Positions 43,953 through 54,876 are shown, numbered from the stretch's first letter. The stretch: DNA of 64,000 bases from Natronohydrobacter thiooxidans (GCF_001884735.1 NZ_MJAP01000018.1:43731-107730); one strand, 5' to 3'. Made by a program: numbers and translations. The notes: a model not told the origin generated them from the letters alone.

Positions 43953-44564
43953 ATGAAAGCCAAAGCCTTAGCGCTGATCTGCGCCATGTTTTTCAGCACG
44001 ACTGCGACCGCCGAGCCCCTGCCGCAGCTCTATGATGTGACGGGCGTCGCGGCGGGTGACGTGCTCAATATCCGCGCCAGCGATTCCGCCAGTGCCGAGA
44101 TTATCGGCACGCTGCCCCGCGATGCCCAGGCCGTCGAGGTGGTCGCCATCAATGACGCAGGTAGCTGGGGGCAGGTGAACACCGCCGAGAGAGCAGGCTG
44201 GGTCAATCTGACCTATCTGGCCGCGCGCGGGGTGCATATCGACCATTATAACCTGCCCGACGGGCTGTTCTGCATGGGCACCGAACCCTTCTGGTCCGCG
44301 CAGAATACCGGCGGGCGGTTGCATTTCGACACCCCCGACACCCCCGCCCGCGACATGGAAATCTGGATGGCGCAGGATAGCGGTATCGAAGGCGATCTGC
44401 GCCGGATGCTGCAATTTGCGGGGATTGGCGGGCCGGGAATGGGCTTCATCTACCCCACCCAATGCAGTGACGGCATGTCCGACCGCGCTTATGGGCTGGC
44501 GATCAGCCTGATGACCGCACCCGATTCGGCCATGCTCTCGGGCTGCTGCACGCTCAGTCGCTGA
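43953..44564 (+). CDS. Secreted SH3 domain protein
   Basis: 203 aa from ATG 43953 with GAGGAGG upstream. Signal peptide of about 20 residues (KAKALALICAMFFSTTATA|EP). A bacterial SH3 domain follows (YDVTGVAAGDVLNIRASDS ... GSWGQVNTAERAGWVNLTYL), then a Cys-containing C-terminal domain (GLFCMGTEPFWSAQ ... TQCSDGMSDRAYGLAI ... SGCCTLS) of the COG3650-like membrane/periplasmic type. Likely periplasmic; Cys pairs may form disulfides. Function unknown. It converges on the DUF1499 gene with an 11-base overlap. Confidence 0.82.
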   Translation: MKAKALALICAMFFSTTATAEPLPQLYDVTGVAAGDVLNIRASDSASAEIIGTLPRDAQAVEVVAINDAGSWGQVNTAERAGWVNLTYLAARGVHIDHYNLPDGLFCMGTEPFWSAQNTGGRLHFDTPDTPARDMEIWMAQDSGIEGDLRRMLQFAGIGGPGMGFIYPTQCSDGMSDRAYGLAISLMTAPDSAMLSGCCTLSR

Positions 44565-45003
44565 GTGCCGCGATCCAGCGGGTGATCCGGGCGCGGTTCA
44601 CCCCCAGATCGGAACGGCCAAAGCGCGACCGGGCGAAAGCAAGCAGCATCGCCCCCTCGCCCGCCGGTTCAATCAGGATCGAACTGTAATCCGGGAAGCC
44701 CATCAGGGGCGTGCGGCTGAGATAGGTCATATGACCCGAGGCCAGCGAGCCCGCGATCAACTCCGCCCCATCCGCGCGCGCCACCGCATCCACCCGCGCG
44801 GCCAGCGCCTCGGGGCGCATCTGGAAGACGCGCGGCATCTCATCCCCGCCCACCATGCGGATCAGGTGAAAATTCGGGCTGGAGGGGCGCGCAACAAGGC
44901 GCGGGTCTTCATGCCAGCGCGCCGGATCTGTCGGGGCAAGGCGGATCCAGGCCATCACAGCCAGCGCCAGAACCCCCAGTGCAAGCCCCAGCAGCTTGAT
45001 CAT
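44554..45003 (-). CDS. DUF1499 family protein
   Basis: 149 aa from ATG 45003, overlapping the speB stop (ATGA). One N-terminal membrane segment (MIKLLGLALGVLALAVMAW) then a DUF1499 domain (FQMRPEALAARVDAVAR ... FPDYSSILIEPAGEGAML ... SRFGRSDLGVNRARITRW). The conserved RSRxGxSDxGVN core is recognisable. Function of the family is unknown. Confidence 0.85.
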   Translation of the reverse strand: MIKLLGLALGVLALAVMAWIRLAPTDPARWHEDPRLVARPSSPNFHLIRMVGGDEMPRVFQMRPEALAARVDAVARADGAELIAGSLASGHMTYLSRTPLMGFPDYSSILIEPAGEGAMLLAFARSRFGRSDLGVNRARITRWIAALSD

Positions 45004-45971
45004 TTCCCCTGTCCTTTCAATGCCTTGCAATAGAGGCAGATCAGTTCCATCCCGACATGCGCGCCCATGATCGCCGTTGCCCCGCTCGCATCATAGGCTG
45101 GGGCCACTTCGACGACATCACCGCCTTTCAGCGCGATTCCGTCCAGCGCGCGCAGCATCACCGCCACCTGATTGGGCGTGAGCCCGTTCCAGACCGGCGT
45201 GCCGGTGCCCGGCGCAAAGCCCGGATCCAGCGCGTCGATATCGAAGCTGATATAGCACGGCCCCTCGCCCACAATCTCGCGTGCCTTCACTGCTGCGGCT
45301 TTGGGCCCAAGCTCATGCACTTCAAAGGCGTCGATGACATGCACTCCTAGATAGTCAGGACATTCGGTGCGAATCCCGATCTGGACAGAATGGGCCGCAT
45401 CCACGATCCCCGAACGTACCGCCTTATACATGAAGGTTCCGTGATCCATGCGTTCGCTGTCTTCATCCGGCCAGAGATCGGAATGCGCGTCGAACTGGAT
45501 CACCCGCATCGGGCCGAAACGCTCGGCATAGGCGCGCAGGATCGGCAACGTGATCGAATGATCGCCCCCCAGCGTCAGCGATCCCGCCCCCGCATCGAGA
45601 ATCGTCGTGATATGGGCGCGCAGAAGCTCGGGAAACTCCCATAAACGCCCGTAATCATAGGCAATATCGCCGTAATCCGTGATCACGAAATCAGACAGCG
45701 GATCGAACCCCCAGCCATAGGGCGGATCATAGGTCTGCAGCGCGCTCGCCTCGCGCAGGGCGCGCGGGCCGAATCGCGCGCCGCTGCGATTGGTCGTGGC
45801 CTGATCGAAACAGACGCCGGTGACGGCCAGATCCACGCCATCCAGATCCTTGGTATAGCTGCGGCGCAGAAAACTCGTGGCCCCGCCAAAGGTGTTCTCG
45901 AAGGACAGCCCCTTGCGCCGGGGGCGCGTCAGGGCGGTATCGACTTCATGCGCGGCATCTTCAAGTGCCAT
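45000..45971 (-). CDS. speB: Agmatinase (ureohydrolase family)
   Basis: 323 aa. Binuclear manganese motifs of arginase/agmatinase: LTLGGDHSITLPILRAY, VIQFDAHSDLWPD, and YISFDIDALDPGFAPGTGTP. It hydrolyses agmatine to putrescine and urea, or a related guanidino compound. The divergent neighbour is an FAD amine oxidase, and a class III aminotransferase follows, which supports a polyamine pathway. Guanidinobutyrase is an alternative within the same family. Confidence 0.93.
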   Translation of the reverse strand: MALEDAAHEVDTALTRPRRKGLSFENTFGGATSFLRRSYTKDLDGVDLAVTGVCFDQATTNRSGARFGPRALREASALQTYDPPYGWGFDPLSDFVITDYGDIAYDYGRLWEFPELLRAHITTILDAGAGSLTLGGDHSITLPILRAYAERFGPMRVIQFDAHSDLWPDEDSERMDHGTFMYKAVRSGIVDAAHSVQIGIRTECPDYLGVHVIDAFEVHELGPKAAAVKAREIVGEGPCYISFDIDALDPGFAPGTGTPVWNGLTPNQVAVMLRALDGIALKGGDVVEVAPAYDASGATAIMGAHVGMELICLYCKALKGQGK

Positions 45972-46032
45972 GGGGATTGCCTCTTGCAGGATATGGCTTA
46001 GGCATAGCCCAAGCAGGGTGACAGGAAAACAG

Positions 46033-47373
46033 ATGCTCTACGAAGCCGAAGGATATGACGCGACGCACTGGCCCGACAGCTACTGGCGCGCCTCCTGCGC
46101 CGCGCTGCCGCCCTGCCCCGCGCTGGAAGGCGCGGCGCAAACCGATGTGGTGATCATCGGCGCAGGCTATGCCGGGCTGAACGCGGCGCTGGAACTGGTG
46201 GAGCGGCATGGCGCGGATGTGGTGGTGCTGGAGGCAGGACAGCCCGGCTGGGGCGCATCGGGACGCAATGGCGGCTTTTGTTGTCTGGGCGGCGCGCGCC
46301 TGTCCGAGCGCACTATCGCGCGGCGCTTCGGTGCGGGGGCGGTCGCGGAATGGGAGGGCTATGAGCGCGCGGCGATTGCCCGCGTCGAGGATAATCTGGC
46401 GCGCCACGGGATCGATGCGCAGGTGACGGAACCGGGGGAATTGCTGCTCGCGGACAGTCCGCGCGCCTGGGCGCGGATGCAGGCCGCGCCGCTGCCCGAG
46501 GGGGCGCGGCTGCTGGACCGGGCCGCGCTGCGCGCCGAGGGGCTGAATACCGGGGCCTATCTGGGTGGCCTCTATACGCCCGACGGCTTCGGGCTGCACC
46601 CCTATGCCTATGTTACAGGTCTTGCCCGTGCGGCGCTGGCAGCCGGGGTGCGGGTTCATGGCGAGAGCCGCGCAACGGGCTTGCATCCGCTCGCGCAGGG
46701 CTGGCGGGTCGAGACGGCGCGCGGCACAGTGACCGCGCGGCAGGTGCTGGTGGCGACGAATGGCTATAGCGACGAGCGGTTGCTGCCATGGCTGAAGGCG
46801 CGCATCCTGCCTGCGATCTCGAATATCATGGTCACGCGGCCGCTGACGCAGGCGGAACTGGACGCACAGGGCTGGACGCGCCAGCTGATGGCCTATGACA
46901 AACGGATGCTGCTGCATTATTTCCGCCTGCTGCCCGATAACCGGCTGATGTTCGGGGCGCGCGGGGGGCTGTCCTTCCGGCCCGGCCCGGTCGTGGATTT
47001 CGCCAGGCGCGCGCGGGCCGAGTTCGAGCTGATCTTTCCCGCTTTTGCCAAGGCAGAAACGGATTATGGCTGGAACGGGCTGGTCTGCCTGACATCCTCG
47101 CTCGCGCCCTATATCGGCCCTGTGCCGGGGGAAGAGGGGCTGTTCTGCGCGCTGGGCTGGCATGGCAACGGGGTGGCGGCGGCCTCTGAAGGCGGGCGCC
47201 GCGCTGCCCGCGCGCTGATGGGCGAGAGCACAGCCCCGCCCGCGATCACCCGCCGCGTACCGCCGCGTTTCTGGCTGCCGCGCAAATGGGCGCTGGGGGC
47301 GGGCATGGCCATGGCAGGGGTGATCGAGGGGCGGATGCGGACACACGGTCAGGCGGGCGCGCCTCCTGCGTAA
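46033..47373 (+). CDS. FAD-dependent amine oxidoreductase (PuuB-like)
   Basis: 446 aa from ATG 46033 with AGGA upstream. DAO-superfamily Rossmann motif DVVIIGAGYAGLNAALELVE at about 37-56 and the flavin loop GWGASGRNGGF. The C-terminal FAD contact is ALGWHGNGVAAASEGG. The N-terminal SYWRASC and overall length match gamma-glutamylputrescine oxidase PuuB or related amine dehydrogenases. Divergent from speB, 61 bases apart, so probably coordinated. Confidence 0.88.
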   Translation: MLYEAEGYDATHWPDSYWRASCAALPPCPALEGAAQTDVVIIGAGYAGLNAALELVERHGADVVVLEAGQPGWGASGRNGGFCCLGGARLSERTIARRFGAGAVAEWEGYERAAIARVEDNLARHGIDAQVTEPGELLLADSPRAWARMQAAPLPEGARLLDRAALRAEGLNTGAYLGGLYTPDGFGLHPYAYVTGLARAALAAGVRVHGESRATGLHPLAQGWRVETARGTVTARQVLVATNGYSDERLLPWLKARILPAISNIMVTRPLTQAELDAQGWTRQLMAYDKRMLLHYFRLLPDNRLMFGARGGLSFRPGPVVDFARRARAEFELIFPAFAKAETDYGWNGLVCLTSSLAPYIGPVPGEEGLFCALGWHGNGVAAASEGGRRAARALMGESTAPPAITRRVPPRFWLPRKWALGAGMAMAGVIEGRMRTHGQAGAPPA

Positions 47374-47414
47374 GGTGCGTGCTGCAGCACGCACCCTACC
47401 GGACGGCAGGCGCA

Positions 47415-48809
47415 TCACGCAGCCGCTTTCAGCATCCCCTCGCGCTGCAGATGCGCCCAGGTCTGATCGAGCGTCTTGCGCGCCCGCGCGACCAGCTCGT
47501 CAATATCGGCAGGCGTGATCACCAGCGGCGGGGCAATGATCATGCGGTCGCCGACATGGCGCATGACCAGATTATTGCCGAAGGAATATTCGCGGCAGAT
47601 ATAGCCCACAGTGCCGGGTTCCGAGGCAAAACGCGCGCGGCTGGCCTTGTCGGGCGTCAGCGCAAGGCTGGCCATCAGCCCGCGCGAGACCGCCTCGCCC
47701 ACCAGCGGGTGATCGGCGAGCGACCCCCAGGCCTGCGCGAGATAGGGCGCGGTCTCATGGCGCACGCGGTCAATGATACCTTCTTCGTCCATGATGCGCA
47801 GGTTTTCCAGCGCCACCGCCGCCGCGACCGGATGGCCGGAATAGGTATAGCCGTGGTTGAACTCATCCTGCGCGATGGTCCGCGCCACCTCGTCACAGAC
47901 AATCGAGCCGCCGATGGGCTGATAGCCCGAGGACAGGCCCTTGGCGATGGTGATGATATGCGGGCGGATGCCATAGCCTTCGCAGGCGAACCAATGGCCC
48001 GTGCGCCCGAACCCGGTGATCACCTCATCGGCGATCAGCAGGATGCCGTATTTGTCGACGATGCGCTGGATCTCGGGCCAGTAGCTTTCCGGCGGAATGA
48101 TCACACCCCCTGCCCCCTGCACCGGCTCGGCGATGAAAGCCGCGACATTCTCGGCGCCCAGTTCAAGGATCTTCTCCTCCAGCGCGCGCGCGCGGGCCAG
48201 ACCGAAGGCTTCGGGCGTCATGTCACCGCCCTCGCCCCACCAATAGGGCTGGTCGATATGGACAATGCCGGGAATGGGCAGCCCGCCCTGTGCATGCATC
48301 GCGGCCATCCCGCCAAGCGAGCCGCCGCCCATGGTCGAGCCGTGATAGCCATTCTTGCGCGCGATCACGATATGGCGCTGCGGCTGGCCCTTAAGCGCCC
48401 AGTAGTGCCGCACCATGCGCAGGTTCGTATCATTCGCCTCGGAGCCGGAGCCCGCGAAGAACACATGATTCAGATCGCCCGGTGCGAGTTCGGCCAGACG
48501 CGCGGCGAGTTGCAGCGCGGGGACATGGCTGGTCTGGAAAAACGTGTTGTAATAGGGCAATTCACGCATCTGCCGTGCGGCGACCTCGGCCAGTTCATGC
48601 CGCCCATAGCCGATATTGACGCACCAGAGCCCGGCCATGCCGTCGATCAGTTCCGCGCCCTCGCTGTCGGTCAGCCGCACCCCTTCGGCGCGCACGATGA
48701 TGCGCGCGCCCTTCTGGCCCAGCGCGCCATTGGCGGTGAACGGGTGCATGTGATGGGCGGCGTCCAGCGCCTGCAACTCAGCGGTCGGCGCAATATTGGT
48801 CAGCGTCAT
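47415..48809 (-). CDS. Class III aminotransferase, putrescine/omega-amino acid--pyruvate type
   Basis: 464 aa PLP enzyme. The internal-aldimine Lys is in IITIAKGLSSGYQPIG (about residue 288); HVFFAGSGSEANDTNLRMV and LIADEVITGFGRTG are the other family blocks. Closest by eye to SpuC-type putrescine--pyruvate or beta-alanine--pyruvate aminotransferases. It is convergent with the amine oxidase gene and has an 18-bp palindrome about 60 bases upstream of its start, next to a GntR gene. Confidence 0.9.
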   Translation of the reverse strand: MTLTNIAPTAELQALDAAHHMHPFTANGALGQKGARIIVRAEGVRLTDSEGAELIDGMAGLWCVNIGYGRHELAEVAARQMRELPYYNTFFQTSHVPALQLAARLAELAPGDLNHVFFAGSGSEANDTNLRMVRHYWALKGQPQRHIVIARKNGYHGSTMGGGSLGGMAAMHAQGGLPIPGIVHIDQPYWWGEGGDMTPEAFGLARARALEEKILELGAENVAAFIAEPVQGAGGVIIPPESYWPEIQRIVDKYGILLIADEVITGFGRTGHWFACEGYGIRPHIITIAKGLSSGYQPIGGSIVCDEVARTIAQDEFNHGYTYSGHPVAAAVALENLRIMDEEGIIDRVRHETAPYLAQAWGSLADHPLVGEAVSRGLMASLALTPDKASRARFASEPGTVGYICREYSFGNNLVMRHVGDRMIIAPPLVITPADIDELVARARKTLDQTWAHLQREGMLKAAA

Positions 48810-48868
48810 GGCGGGTCTCCAGATCCGGGAATTGCACGCAGGATAGGGGTTGCGCGCCCGCCGTCAAG

Positions 48869-48886
48869 ATAATTTGATCAAATTAT
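48869..48886. promoter_or_regulatory. 18-bp perfect palindrome, probable GntR operator
   Basis: ATAATTTGATCAAATTAT, identical to its reverse complement, in an otherwise GC-rich stretch. It lies 60 bases upstream of the aminotransferase start and covers the stop codon of the gntR gene. FadR-type GntR proteins bind short AT-rich palindromes of this kind. Confidence 0.6.
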
Positions 48887-49533
48887 GCGTAAAGCCCGGC
48901 ATCGAGCCCCGCGCGGATATTCGAGACCCCTTGCGCGATATCATCTTCCAGTGCGGCCAGCAGCCCCGCCTCATCCTGTGCAGCCAGTGCCGCCAGCAGG
49001 CGCCTGTGGTGATCGGCCCCGTCGCCGCCCCGCCCCAGACAGACCACGCGCAGCGAGGGGCCGAAGCGCAACCAGAGCGCGGCGGCCACGCCTTCGAGCA
49101 CCTCTGACCCCGCCCGCGCATAGAGCGTGAAATGGAAGCTGTGATTCTCGCGCAGATAGGCCGGGATATCGCCCGCCGCGATTGCCGCATCAAGGCGCAG
49201 ATCAATCGCGCGCAGTTGCGCGATCAGCGCGGCATCGCTGGCGCGCAGCGCCTGCCGCGCCAGTTCGGTCTCGACCATCCGCCGGGCATAGCCCAGATCC
49301 TTCAGCGCGCGTGCGTCCAGACGCGGAACCGAGACGCGGCGGTTGCCCTGCATCACCAGCGCCCCTGCCGCGATCAGCCGCCGGATCGCCTCGCGCACCG
49401 GGGTCATGCCAAGCCCCAGCTTGGCCACCAGCCCTTCGATGGTCACCGCCGCCCCCGGTGCCAGTTCCCCGAAAAGCACCATGTCGCGCAGCCGCGCATA
49501 GGCAATCTGATGCGCGGGCACCCGATCTGTCAC
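48883..49533 (-). CDS. GntR family (FadR/VanR type) transcriptional regulator
   Basis: 216 aa. Winged helix at the N-terminus: QIAYARLRDMVLFGELAPG, GLVAKLGLGMTPVREAIRRL, GALVMQGNRRVSVP. The C-terminal FCD domain has the metal-binding His positions ENHSFHFTLYARAG and ADHHRRLLAALAA. It reads into the aminotransferase gene, with the palindrome between. Probable regulator of that gene; ligand unknown. Confidence 0.92.
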   Translation of the reverse strand: MTDRVPAHQIAYARLRDMVLFGELAPGAAVTIEGLVAKLGLGMTPVREAIRRLIAAGALVMQGNRRVSVPRLDARALKDLGYARRMVETELARQALRASDAALIAQLRAIDLRLDAAIAAGDIPAYLRENHSFHFTLYARAGSEVLEGVAAALWLRFGPSLRVVCLGRGGDGADHHRRLLAALAAQDEAGLLAALEDDIAQGVSNIRAGLDAGLYA

Positions 49534-49547
49534 CGCCCCACCTTGTT

Positions 49548-49569
49548 CATTTTCTTGCCAGAAATACTC
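49548..49569 (+). repeat. CATTTTCTTGC-type dispersed repeat, copy 10
   Basis: CATTTTCTTGCCAGAAATAC plus TC, between the gntR start and the gcdH stop. Plus orientation as in all other copies. Confidence 0.65.
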
Positions 49570-49578
49570 ATTCTTCCC

Positions 49579-50802
49579 TCAGAAAAACGCCTGCAGCCCG
49601 GTCTGGGCACGCCCCAGAATAAGTGCATGCACATCATGGGTGCCTTCATAAGTGTTCACCGTTTCCAGATTGATCATATGGCGCATGACCTGAAACTCGT
49701 CGGCAATCCCGTTGCCGCCATGCATGTCACGCGCATGTCGTGCCATCTCCAGCGCCTTGCCGCAATTGTTGCGCTTGATCAGGCTGATCATCTCGGGCGC
49801 GGCCTCGGCCGCATCCATCAGCCGCCCCACCTGCAGCGCCGCTTGCAGGCCCAGCGCGATTTCGGTCTGCATATCGGCGAGTTTCTTCTGGAAAAGCTGG
49901 GTCTGCGCCAGCGGTCGCCCGAATTGCTTGCGGTCCAGCCCGTATTGCCGCGCCGCCTGCCAGCAGGCTTCCGCCGCCCCCATCACCCCCCAGGCAATGC
50001 CGTAGCGCGCGCGGTTCAGACAGCCGAACGGCCCTTTCAGCCCCTCGACATGCGGCAAAAGCGCGTCTTCGCCGACCTCGACCCCATCCATCACGATCTC
50101 GCCGGTGGTCGAGGCGCGCAGGCTGAGCTTGCCCTCGATCTTCGGCGCAGACAGGCCCGCCATGCCCTTTTCCAGCACGAAACCGCGGATCTTGCCGCCA
50201 TGCGCCTCGGATTTGGCCCAGACCACGAAAATATCGGCAAAGGGGCTGTTCGAGATCCACATTTTCGTTCCCGTCAGCCGGTAGCCCGTCGCGGTTTTTT
50301 CGGCGCGGGTCTTCATGCCTGCGGGGTCCGATCCGGCATCGGGTTCGGTCAGGCCGAAACAGCCGATCAGCGCGCCGGAACAGAGGCCGGGCAGGTATTT
50401 CATGCGCTGCGCCTCGGCTCCATAGGCATAGATCGGATAGATCACCAGCGAGGATTGCACCGACATCATCGAGCGATAGCCCGAATCCACCCGCTCAATC
50501 TCGCGCGCGATCAGCCCGTAGGTGACGTAATTCGCGCCAAGCCCGCCATAGGTTTCAGGCAGGGTCGCGCCCAGAAGCCCGGCCTCGCCCATCAGCGAAA
50601 ACAACTCAGGATCGGCGGCCTCACTGCGGTAGGCGGCGGTCACGCGCGGCTGCAGCACCGATTGGGCAAACTCATGCGCCGCGTCGCGCAGCATGCGCTC
50701 ATCCTCGGAAAGCTGGCCTTCCAGCTTCAGCGGATCCGCCCAGAGAAACTGTCCCAGATCCGGGGCGTCCTTGGGCTGTAGCGCGGGGCGGTCGAGCGGC
50801 AT
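49579..50802 (-). CDS. gcdH: Glutaryl-CoA dehydrogenase
   Basis: 407 aa acyl-CoA dehydrogenase. [38 protein letters not shown] and the catalytic Glu region [17 protein letters not shown] are typical of GcdH, as is the Arg/Ser-rich [18 protein letters not shown]. It oxidises and decarboxylates glutaryl-CoA to crotonyl-CoA in lysine, tryptophan and polyamine (cadaverine-like) breakdown. The nearby amine catabolism genes fit this. Confidence 0.94.
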   Translation of the reverse strand: MPLDRPALQPKDAPDLGQFLWADPLKLEGQLSEDERMLRDAAHEFAQSVLQPRVTAAYRSEAADPELFSLMGEAGLLGATLPETYGGLGANYVTYGLIAREIERVDSGYRSMMSVQSSLVIYPIYAYGAEAQRMKYLPGLCSGALIGCFGLTEPDAGSDPAGMKTRAEKTATGYRLTGTKMWISNSPFADIFVVWAKSEAHGGKIRGFVLEKGMAGLSAPKIEGKLSLRASTTGEIVMDGVEVGEDALLPHVEGLKGPFGCLNRARYGIAWGVMGAAEACWQAARQYGLDRKQFGRPLAQTQLFQKKLADMQTEIALGLQAALQVGRLMDAAEAAPEMISLIKRNNCGKALEMARHARDMHGGNGIADEFQVMRHMINLETVNTYEGTHDVHALILGRAQTGLQAFF

Positions 50803-50932
50803 GGCCTATCCTCCATCGGGTCTGCATCGGTCCGGGGCAAGTCTAGCAACAACCAGCCGGGGATTGCCAGATGTGATACGCGCTCGCGGTGCAGCCTTGC
50901 GCGGGCAATCCCGGCCTGCGATAAGCCCGCGC

Positions 50933-52291
<1,359 letters not shown>

Positions 52292-52317
52292 TACCCCGCC
52301 TGAAACAGGAGAGCAGG

Positions 52318-52869
52318 ATGGAAGGCTTCAATATCGTCGATGCAGGCGTGGCGGTGATTGTCATTGTCTCGGGCATCCTTGCCTATTCGCGCGGCTTCAT
52401 GCGCGAAAGCCTGGCGATTGCCGGATGGATTGCGGCCGCCGTTCTGGCCTTCATCCTCGCGCCCGCCGTGCAGCCTCTGGTGCGGGAACTGCCCTATGTC
52501 GGCAATTTTCTGGGCGATAGCTGCGAATTGAGCGTCATCGCCTCTTTCGCGGTGGTCTTTGCCGTGGTGCTGGTGCTGGCCTCGCTGTTCACGCCGCTGT
52601 TTTCCAGCCTGATCCGAAATTCCGCGCTTGGTGGGGTGGATCAGGGTGCAGGCTTCCTGTTCGGGATCGCGCGGGGCTTCCTGCTCGTGGCCATCGCGCT
52701 GATGGTCTATGAGCGCGCCGTGCCGCGCGGCTCGGTCGAACTGATCGAGACGTCGCGCTCTGCCAGTATTTTCGGCAATTTCTCGGGCAATCTGGATCAG
52801 GCAGTGCCGGAAGATGCGCCAAACTGGCTGGTCGGCAAATATGAAGAGCTTGTGAGCATCTGCAGCTAA
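52318..52869 (+). CDS. cvpA: CvpA family membrane protein
   Basis: 183 aa, four membrane segments (VIVIVSGILAYSRG, LAIAGWIAAAVLAFILA, VIASFAVVFAVVLVLAS, GIARGFLLVAIALMVY). The family is needed for colicin V production in E. coli and is commonly upstream of purF, as here (70-bp gap). Its general role is unclear; envelope or redox-related functions have been proposed. Confidence 0.92.
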   Translation: MEGFNIVDAGVAVIVIVSGILAYSRGFMRESLAIAGWIAAAVLAFILAPAVQPLVRELPYVGNFLGDSCELSVIASFAVVFAVVLVLASLFTPLFSSLIRNSALGGVDQGAGFLFGIARGFLLVAIALMVYERAVPRGSVELIETSRSASIFGNFSGNLDQAVPEDAPNWLVGKYEELVSICS

Positions 52870-52939
52870 GTGGGGGGCGTGACAGGGTGCCCGCAATGGG
52901 GTAGAGAGCGCCCAACTTCCCCAGCGATGCGAGTCTGCC

Positions 52940-54394
52940 ATGCTCAGCCACCCTTTCGATGACGACAAGTTACGCGAGGAATGTGGGGTATTTGGATGTA
53001 TCGGCCTTGAGGATGCTGCGAATTTCGTGGCTCTGGGCCTGCATGCGCTGCAGCATCGCGGGCAAGAGGCGGGCGGGATCATCACCCATCACGCCGAATC
53101 AGGCTTTCACTCGGCGCATAGATTCGGGCTGGTCCGTGACAATTTCACCAAAGCCGGTGTGATCGAGGCGCTGCCCGGTGCCATCGCCATCGGCCATGTG
53201 CGCTATTCCACTGCCGGATCGAAAGGCGCCACGCAGATCCGTGATGTGCAGCCCTTCTTCGGCGAGTTTGCCATGGGCGGCGCGGCAATCGCGCATAACG
53301 GCAATATCACCAATGCCGATGCGATCCGGCGTGAATTGATCGAGCGCGGCTCGATCTTTCAGTCCAGTTCCGACAGTGAATGCCTCATTCATCTGATGGC
53401 GCGGTCCTTCCAGAAGACGATCCCCGAACGGATGAAAGACGCGCTGCGCCGCGCCGAAGGAGCGTTTTCGGTCGTCGCCATGACGCGCACCAAGCTGATC
53501 GGCGTGCGCGATCCCCTGGGCGTGCGCCCCTTGGTGCTGGGGCGGCTGCACGCGGGCTGGGTGTTGGCCTCGGAAACCTGCGCGCTGGATATCATCGGGG
53601 CCGAGTTCGTGCGCGAGATCAATCCCGGCGAAATGGTGGTGATTGATGCCAAAGGCGTCGAATCGATGCGCCCCTTCGCGCCGCAGAAATCGCGCTTCTG
53701 CATCTTCGAGCATGTCTATTTCTCGCGCCCCGACAGCTCCTACGGTGGTCGTTCCGTCTATGAGACCCGCCGCCAGATCGGGGTTGAACTGGCCCGCGAA
53801 GCCCCGGTCGATGCGGATCTGGTCTGCCCCGTGCCCGATAGCGGCACGCCTGCAGCCATCGGCTTCAGTCAGGAATCGGGCATCCCCTTCGCGCTGGGGA
53901 TCACGCGCAACCAGTATATGGGGCGGACCTTCATCGAGCCGTCTCAGGCGATCCGGTCCATGGGCGTGCGGCTGAAGCTGAATGTGAACCGCGCGCTGAT
54001 CCGGGGCAAGCGGATCATTCTGGTGGATGATTCGGTGGTGCGCGGCACGACCAGCCAGAAAATCAAGGAAATGATCCTTGAGGCGGGCGCGGCGGAGGTG
54101 CATTTCCGCATCGCCTCGCCGCCGACCGCCTGGCCGTGTTTCTACGGGGTGGACACGCCCGAGCGCGAGAAACTGCTGGCCGCGACTATGACCGAAGAGG
54201 AAATGCGCGATTTCATCGGGGTGGATTCGCTGAAATTCATCTCGCTGGACGGGCTGTACCGGGCAGCGGGCGAGGCCGAGGGGCGCAACGCCGCCTGTCC
54301 GCAATATTGCGACGCCTGTTTCTCGGGCGAATATCCGGTGGCGCCTTCGGATATGATCGAGCGCGGCTTCGAGCCCAAACACGCGGCGGAATGA
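52940..54394 (+). CDS. purF: Amidophosphoribosyltransferase
   Basis: 484 aa. A short propeptide (MLSHPFDDDKLREE) precedes the nucleophilic Cys in CGVFGCIGLEDAANFV. The glutaminase part has IGHVRYSTAGS; the PRTase part has the PRPP loop RIILVDDSVVRGTTSQKI. The C-terminal CPQYCDACFSGEYPV contains Cys residues typical of the iron-sulfur type. First committed step of purine synthesis, feedback-inhibited by nucleotides. Confidence 0.97.
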   Translation: MLSHPFDDDKLREECGVFGCIGLEDAANFVALGLHALQHRGQEAGGIITHHAESGFHSAHRFGLVRDNFTKAGVIEALPGAIAIGHVRYSTAGSKGATQIRDVQPFFGEFAMGGAAIAHNGNITNADAIRRELIERGSIFQSSSDSECLIHLMARSFQKTIPERMKDALRRAEGAFSVVAMTRTKLIGVRDPLGVRPLVLGRLHAGWVLASETCALDIIGAEFVREINPGEMVVIDAKGVESMRPFAPQKSRFCIFEHVYFSRPDSSYGGRSVYETRRQIGVELAREAPVDADLVCPVPDSGTPAAIGFSQESGIPFALGITRNQYMGRTFIEPSQAIRSMGVRLKLNVNRALIRGKRIILVDDSVVRGTTSQKIKEMILEAGAAEVHFRIASPPTAWPCFYGVDTPEREKLLAATMTEEEMRDFIGVDSLKFISLDGLYRAAGEAEGRNAACPQYCDACFSGEYPVAPSDMIERGFEPKHAAE

Positions 54395-54807
54395 GCGGCA
54401 AGGTTCAGTTTCGCCCGCATCATTTCCTCTGTGCGCTGGGGTTTCAGGGCAAGGGATACTCGCACGGTTTCACCGCGAATATGGCCGGGATCGTTGACCG
54501 GCTGCGCGCGCCCGGCGGCGATGCGGTCGAGATCGAGGTCACGTTTCAGGCCGATCACATCTGCGCCCCCTGCCCGCATCGGCGCGGCACTAGCTGCGAG
54601 AATGCCGGGAAAATCAGTGCATTGGATGCGCGGCATGCGGCGGCGCTGGGGCTGCATGACGGCGAGAGGCTGACATGGGGCGCGGCGCAGGCGCGGATTG
54701 TCGCCGCTGTCCCCGAAGGGGCGCTGGCGCAGCTTTGTGCTGGCTGTCAGTGGCACGAACTGGGCCTGTGTGCGCGGGCGCTCTCGGATCTGCACGCGCG
54801 GCGCTGA
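54391..54807 (+). CDS. DUF1284 Cys-rich protein
   Basis: 138 aa from ATG 54391, overlapping the purF stop (ATGA). FRPHHFLCALGFQGKGYS is the DUF1284 start; two Cys clusters, HICAPCPHRRGTSCEN and CAGCQWHELGLC, probably bind iron-sulfur or zinc. The family is sometimes called a (2Fe-2S) ferredoxin-like domain, but function is unknown. Probably translated with purF. Confidence 0.85.
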   Translation: MSGKVQFRPHHFLCALGFQGKGYSHGFTANMAGIVDRLRAPGGDAVEIEVTFQADHICAPCPHRRGTSCENAGKISALDARHAAALGLHDGERLTWGAAQARIVAAVPEGALAQLCAGCQWHELGLCARALSDLHARR

Positions 54808-54826
54808 TCGGTTATCGGGTATGAAA

Positions 54827-54860
54827 AAGGGCGGGCACCACAGCCCGCCCTTGTCATTTT
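54827..54860. terminator. Bidirectional terminator between DUF1284 and bioY genes
   Basis: GGGCGGGC-ACCACA-GCCCGCCC hairpin with AAAAA on the left and TTGTCATTTTT on the right; it can end transcripts from both convergent genes. Confidence 0.7.
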
Positions 54861-54876
54861 TCCCAGCCGGACCGGC

